Assembly (NCBI RefSeq): GCF_013114835.1
Contig: NZ_JAAVLW010000009.1
Location: 186,001 to 250,000, forward strand
DNA length: 64,000 nucleotides
Reading direction: 5' to 3'
Source: Bradyrhizobium archetypum
GTDB lineage: Bacteria; Pseudomonadota; Alphaproteobacteria; Rhizobiales; Xanthobacteraceae
In this document: positions 60,559-64,000 of the stretch, piece by piece
How positions within the stretch are numbered: the first letter of the stretch is position 1
Layout: each line of letters starts with the position of its first letter
Notes under the pieces: generated by a model
The model's input: only the letters and a program-made list of their open reading frames with translations
What the model was told of the DNA's origin: nothing
The model's database searches: none
Made by a program: the position numbers and the translations under genes

Positions 60559-60999
60559 ATGAAGATGCCATCCGCCCTTGGTGCCGCCGTACTCGCGCTT
60601 GCGGCCTTCGCGGGCGTCACGCTGTCCTCCGCCGCGCGCGCCGACGAAGGTTTCGTGCAGCTCACGATCTACAAGGCGGGCTGGGTGATCGGCGGCTCCG
60701 GCGGCAGCGGCGTACTGGATTTCCACGGCCGGCGCTACGCGCTCTCGACCGGCGGCCTCGACTACGGTTTCGTGTTCGGCGGCTCGAAGACGGTGCTGCG
60801 CGGCCGGGTCAGCAACATCTGGCGTCCCTCCGATGTCGCCGGCGTCTATGGCGCGGCCGGCGCGGGCCTGGCGATCGGCCGCGGCGCGCGCGCGATCGTG
60901 CTGACCAACCAAAAGGGCGCGGTGCTGGAATTGACCGGCCACCAGGTCGGCTTGATGGCGAACGCCGATCTCAGCGGATTAGCAATCACCATGCGGTAG
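60559..60999 (+). CDS. Conserved exported protein, glycine-rich fold
   Basis: A 146-residue protein. The signal peptide ends AARADEG. The mature part is glycine rich and beta-like: FVQLTIYKAGWVIGGSGGSG, YALSTGGLDYGFVFGGSKT, and PSDVAGVYGAAGAGLAIGRG, ending in a regular repeat of hydrophobic and Gly residues. I recognise this as a recurrent alphaproteobacterial exported protein but not by a family name. The start at 60559 is chosen because the longer frame's first 78 codons have no coding character. Confidence 0.7.
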   Translation: MKMPSALGAAVLALAAFAGVTLSSAARADEGFVQLTIYKAGWVIGGSGGSGVLDFHGRRYALSTGGLDYGFVFGGSKTVLRGRVSNIWRPSDVAGVYGAAGAGLAIGRGARAIVLTNQKGAVLELTGHQVGLMANADLSGLAITMR

Positions 61000-61033
61000 G
61001 TTTCGTTGGCGCGGCGGCCTCTGGGAAGGACCA

Positions 61034-61579
61034 ATGAACCGCGATGAGCTAGTCGCAGCCTACACTGCCCCGGGCCGCCACTATCACAACCTTGCGCACA
61101 TCGAAGACTGTCTCGCCGCACTCGCGCGCGTCGACAATCTATCGGCGCGCGAGCGTGAAATCCTCACCGAAGCGATCTGGTGGCACGATGTCGTCTACGA
61201 CGCGACGCGCCCGGACAACGAAGAGCTCAGCGCGCAGTTGGCCGAGCAGCATGTCCGCGCCGACATCCGCCACGAAGTAGCCCGCCTGATCCGCCTAACG
61301 AGGACGCATCACGTCCAGGCCGGTGACCGCTTGGGCGCGATCCTGATCTCGATCGATCTCAGCATTCTCGGCGCCGATCCCGCGCGCTACGATGCTTACG
61401 CGGCGGCGATCCGGCAGGAGTTCATCCATGTGCCGGATACTGACTATCGCGCCGGCCGCGCCAGGGTGCTCGGCCAGTTCGCCGCCCGCCCGGTGATCTT
61501 TCCCGATGCAGCCTTTGCCGCAAGATATGACCGCCGGGCCCGCGACAACCTCGCGCGCGAACTTGCGTCGCTGCGCTGA
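61034..61579 (+). CDS. HD-domain phosphohydrolase-like protein
   Basis: A 181-residue cytoplasmic protein of the predicted metal-dependent HD group. It begins MNRDELVAAYTAPGRHYHNL with AHIEDCL, then WWHDVVYDATRPDNEELSA, which supplies the His-Asp metal pair, and later TRTHHV and a further Asp (ISIDLSILGAD). It starts 34 bases after the exported protein stop and may share its transcript. The substrate is unknown. Confidence 0.87.
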   Translation: MNRDELVAAYTAPGRHYHNLAHIEDCLAALARVDNLSAREREILTEAIWWHDVVYDATRPDNEELSAQLAEQHVRADIRHEVARLIRLTRTHHVQAGDRLGAILISIDLSILGADPARYDAYAAAIRQEFIHVPDTDYRAGRARVLGQFAARPVIFPDAAFAARYDRRARDNLARELASLR

Positions 61580-61602
61580 CGGGATATGTCGTCATTTTCC
61601 GC

Positions 61603-61682
61603 CGTCATCGCCCGGCTCGACCGGGCGCAATTGAACGGACAGGCCGCGGCGTACTCGATGCCCCGCTTTCGCGGGGAATGAC
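61603..61682. repeat. Palindromic repeat, family C copy 3
   Basis: CGTCATCGCCCGGCTCGACCGGGC ... GGCGTACTCGATGCCCCGC ... GGGGAATGAC. It lies between the convergent HD-domain gene and the lytic transglycosylase gene, 23 and 8 bases from their stops. Confidence 0.82.
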
Positions 61683-61690
61683 AGCGGCGC

Positions 61691-63040
61691 CTACCGCGCC
61701 GCGGGCATCACCAGGCTGGCGGGCTGCGCCTGGACGCCGGGTCCGCGCATCCGCGCCAAGAGCTCCGCCGTCGGCCAGGAATCCGCCGGCAGGCCGTATT
61801 TGATCTGCATCGCCTTCACTGCCGTGCGGCTGAGCTGCCCCATCACGCCGTCGACCTTGCCGACATTGTAGCCGGCGCGCACCAGGAGCTGCTGCAGCTC
61901 CTTCAGCTCGTTGAGCGGCAGTTGTGCGACCGGCGCCGATGGCTGCCGCATCGGCGGGGCGCCGGCGATGCGGCTGGCGAGGTAGGCCGCGGTGGTCGAA
62001 TAGATCAGTGAGTTGTTCCACTCGGTATAGGCGGCGAAATTCGCGTAGGCCAGGAATGCCGGGCCGGTGCGCCCCATCGGCAGCAGGAGCGAGGCCGGCA
62101 GGTCGTCGTTCGGCAGCGGCTTTCCGTCGGGATAGGTGACGCCGAGCTGCGCAAACTTGGCGCGCGGCAGTTTGATGGTGAGGTCGGCCTGGTCCCACGG
62201 AAAATTAGCCGGCGCGCGAACTTCCTGCAGCCACGGCTCGCCGCGCCGCCACTTCAATCCGGTGGCGATGTAGTTCGCGGTCGAGCCGATCACGTCGGGC
62301 GCGCTGCGCAGGAGGTTGCGGTGGCCGTCGCCGTCATAGTCCACCGCATAGGTGAAATAATGCGTCGGCAGGAATTGCGTCTGGCCGAGCTCGCCGGCCC
62401 AGGCGCCGATCATTTCGCTTGCCGTGAGATCGCCGCGGTCGATGATCTTCAGCGCCGCGATGGTTTCCTTGCTGAACATCTCCGAGCGGCGGCAATCATA
62501 GGCCAGCGACACCAGCGAGCGCAGCGTATGCAGATTGCCGAGCTCGGCGCCAAAACTGCTCTCCAGCCCCCAGAATGCGGCGATCACCGCCGGCGGCACG
62601 CCATATTCCTTCTCGGCGCGGTTGAACGCGGCCGCATGCATCCGGATCCGCGCCTGCGCATTCTTTGCCGCGGCATCGGACGCCCTGTTCCGTGCGAACT
62701 CGGTGAACACCTGGCCAAATACGCGCTGGCCGCGGTCGCGGTTGACGATGCTCTGGTCGTAGACGAGGTAGGGCGCGGCTTCGGCCAGCGCGCGCTGCGA
62801 TACGCCCTCGGCCAGCGCCTGCTGCTTCAGATCGGCGAGAAAGCGATCGAACGACAGGCCGTTGTGGCAGGCGGCCCCGCGGAGCGCGCGCGGACCGGCG
62901 GTGGGCGGCTGGCCGGGTGTAGGCGCGACAGCCGGCCGGGCCGGCGCGGGACGAAATGGGGCAGGGGCCGGTTGGGCGATGACGAGAGATGAAAGGGACA
63001 ATGACACCGCGGCAGCAAGGAGAAGTCTGTGAAGCGGCAT
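61691..63040 (-). CDS. Lytic murein transglycosylase, MltB-like
   Basis: A 449-residue exported enzyme. Its signal peptide ends LSSLVIAQP. A Pro-rich linker follows, then the catalytic domain with Glu in AAFWGLESSFGAELG and IGAWAGELGQTQFLPTHYFT, AVDYDGDGHRNLLRSAPDVI. The C-terminal 60 residues are a peptidoglycan-binding domain (LKELQQLLVRAGYNVGKVDG). The start at 63040 follows GGAGACATTG. It is the second MltB-type enzyme in the window; the first is 47529-48758. Confidence 0.94.
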   Translation of the reverse strand: MPLHRLLLAAAVSLSLSSLVIAQPAPAPFRPAPARPAVAPTPGQPPTAGPRALRGAACHNGLSFDRFLADLKQQALAEGVSQRALAEAAPYLVYDQSIVNRDRGQRVFGQVFTEFARNRASDAAAKNAQARIRMHAAAFNRAEKEYGVPPAVIAAFWGLESSFGAELGNLHTLRSLVSLAYDCRRSEMFSKETIAALKIIDRGDLTASEMIGAWAGELGQTQFLPTHYFTYAVDYDGDGHRNLLRSAPDVIGSTANYIATGLKWRRGEPWLQEVRAPANFPWDQADLTIKLPRAKFAQLGVTYPDGKPLPNDDLPASLLLPMGRTGPAFLAYANFAAYTEWNNSLIYSTTAAYLASRIAGAPPMRQPSAPVAQLPLNELKELQQLLVRAGYNVGKVDGVMGQLSRTAVKAMQIKYGLPADSWPTAELLARMRGPGVQAQPASLVMPAAR

Positions 63041-63064
63041 CAATGTCTCCGGCTCAGGGGTGCG

Positions 63065-63172
63065 TAGTGTGGGCAACGCGAAAGCGTGCCCACCATTTCA
63101 AAGCAACAGAACCAGTTCAACCCAGATGGTGGGCACGGCGCAAGTGCGCCCTTGCCCACCCTTCGCCTCGGA
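63065..63172. repeat. Inverted repeat of the GTGGGCA type
   Basis: GTGTGGGCAACGCGAAAGCG with TGCCCACCATTT faces GATGGTGGGCACGGCGCAAG and TTGCCCACCC. It lies in the gap between two divergent genes, 24 bases from the transglycosylase start. Confidence 0.7.
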
Positions 63173-63343
63173 GCAATCCGGTCCCGCAAGCCCCGCCGCG
63201 CGCATAGGAGCCTGCCGTATCGGCCTGACTCGCAGACTGTTCCAACCGTCCATCCCCGTGTAGGCTTAACCCGCATTGCCGGGCCGCGATAAGGCCGTCG
63301 TCGATAAGGGGCAGGCAGGAATAAGGGAGATGGCGGAAAGACC

Positions 63344-64000
63344 ATGACGGAACTCCGATATTTGGCGCCTGACACGCTTGATGAAGCGATTGGCGCGTTC
63401 GCCGCGGCGGGCAGCGCCGCCCGCATCCTGGCCGGCGGCACCGACCTTCTGGTGCAGATGCGGTCCGGCGTCCTCAAGCCCGGCGTGATCGTTGACATCA
63501 AGAAGATTCCCGAGATGACCGCGATCGAAGAGACCGCTGATGGCGGCTTTCGGATCGGCGCCGCCGTTTCCGGCATGGCGCTCGCGGAACACAAGACGTT
63601 CGGCAAGGTCTGGCCCGGGGTGCTGGAGGCGATCAACCTGATCGGTTCCAAGCAGGTGCAGGGCCGCGCCTCCGCCGGCGGCAATCTCTGCAACGGCTCG
63701 CCCGCCGGCGACAGCGTGCCCGCGATGGTAGCAGCCGGCGCCGTCGTTACCGTGCAGGGCCCGAACGGCCGCCGCGAGATGAAGGTGGAAGATGTCCCCG
63801 CCGGTCCCGGCCGCACCAACTTGAAGCCCGGCGAGATCCTGGTCAGCTTCTCATTGCCGCCGCGTCCGCCCGGCTCCAGCAATGCCTATTTGCGCATGAT
63901 CCCGCGCACCGAAATGGACATTGCCGTGGTCGGCTGCGGCGTCAGCCTCACGATGAACGATGGCATCGTTACCGCTGCCCGCGTCGGCCTCGGCGCGGTG
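63344..64000 (+). CDS. Molybdenum hydroxylase FAD-binding (medium) subunit, partial
   Basis: 219 codons are open to the window edge with no stop. The product starts MTELRYLAPDTLDEAIGAFA and has the FAD loop ILAGGTDLLVQMRSG, KVWPGVLEAINLIGSKQVQG and GRASAGGNLCNGSPAGDSVP, typical of CoxM/XdhB-type subunits of xanthine, CO or aldehyde dehydrogenases. The ATG at 63344 follows GGCGGAAAG. The small [2Fe-2S] and large Mo subunits are expected beyond the right edge. Confidence 0.92.
   Translation, partial: MTELRYLAPDTLDEAIGAFAAAGSAARILAGGTDLLVQMRSGVLKPGVIVDIKKIPEMTAIEETADGGFRIGAAVSGMALAEHKTFGKVWPGVLEAINLIGSKQVQGRASAGGNLCNGSPAGDSVPAMVAAGAVVTVQGPNGRREMKVEDVPAGPGRTNLKPGEILVSFSLPPRPPGSSNAYLRMIPRTEMDIAVVGCGVSLTMNDGIVTAARVGLGAV

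Overview
The window looks like chromosomal DNA of a Bradyrhizobium or very close relative (Alphaproteobacteria, Hyphomicrobiales). The reasons are high GC, a D-tartrate dehydratase that matches the Bradyrhizobium japonicum enzyme as I recall it down to residue numbering, several short hypothetical proteins of types I associate with this genus, an Irr-type iron box ahead of bacterioferritin, and many genus-style intergenic palindromes. No CRISPR array, prophage, insertion sequence, rRNA or tRNA gene was recognised.

Layout. 1-1245 is the start of a leftward pqqABC operon for the cofactor PQQ. Facing away from it is a rightward run: a sorbosone/glucose-dehydrogenase-like beta-propeller, a dihaem cytochrome c, an amidase, glutathione peroxidase with DUF3297, D-tartrate dehydratase and SerA (1553-9085). 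9240-15452 holds a GNAT protein, malonyl-CoA decarboxylase, a divergent AraC/MFS pair, and a secreted Cys-rich / OmpA-like / solute-binding cluster. 15453-18752 holds a formate/nitrite-type channel behind a predicted sigma-54 promoter and a structured leader, followed by a PP2C-kinase-membrane fusion. 18864-29611 carries metabolic genes: a ModA-like protein, PHB depolymerase, GST, cupin, an enolase-superfamily protein, an AraC-GyrI regulator, SMP-30 and GMC oxidoreductase. 29833-35609 holds small secreted proteins, a VanA/GntR/VanB-type oxygenase operon, a gutted methyltransferase and a Baeyer-Villiger-type flavoprotein. 35693-39709 holds MoxR and a CoxE-like vWA protein plus two sulfurtransferases. 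39725-48758 holds cell-envelope genes (L,D-transpeptidase, lytic transglycosylase), EttA and dehydrogenases. 48971-54844 holds paired glycine-zipper proteins, the bfd/bfr iron-storage pair and several conserved small proteins. 54845-56446 is a gene-poor, decaying stretch with one frameshifted gene and tiny membrane proteins. 56447-64000 holds a P450/SDR pair, a frameshifted DUF3280 gene, envelope genes and the start of a molybdenum-hydroxylase FAD subunit.

How the genes fit together. PQQ synthesis sits beside a candidate quinoprotein and a cytochrome c that could accept its electrons in the periplasm. The VanA/VanB pair with its own GntR repressor and a palindromic operator forms a self-contained demethylase-type unit. 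Bfd and Bfr form the iron store/release pair under likely Irr control. I see no single large new system. The least described material is the regular way palindromic repeats fill intergenic gaps, the FNT leader with its kinase/phosphatase partner, the 30072 secreted Cys/His protein with its repeat-peptide neighbour, and the tiny membrane proteins near 55.6-56.2 kb.
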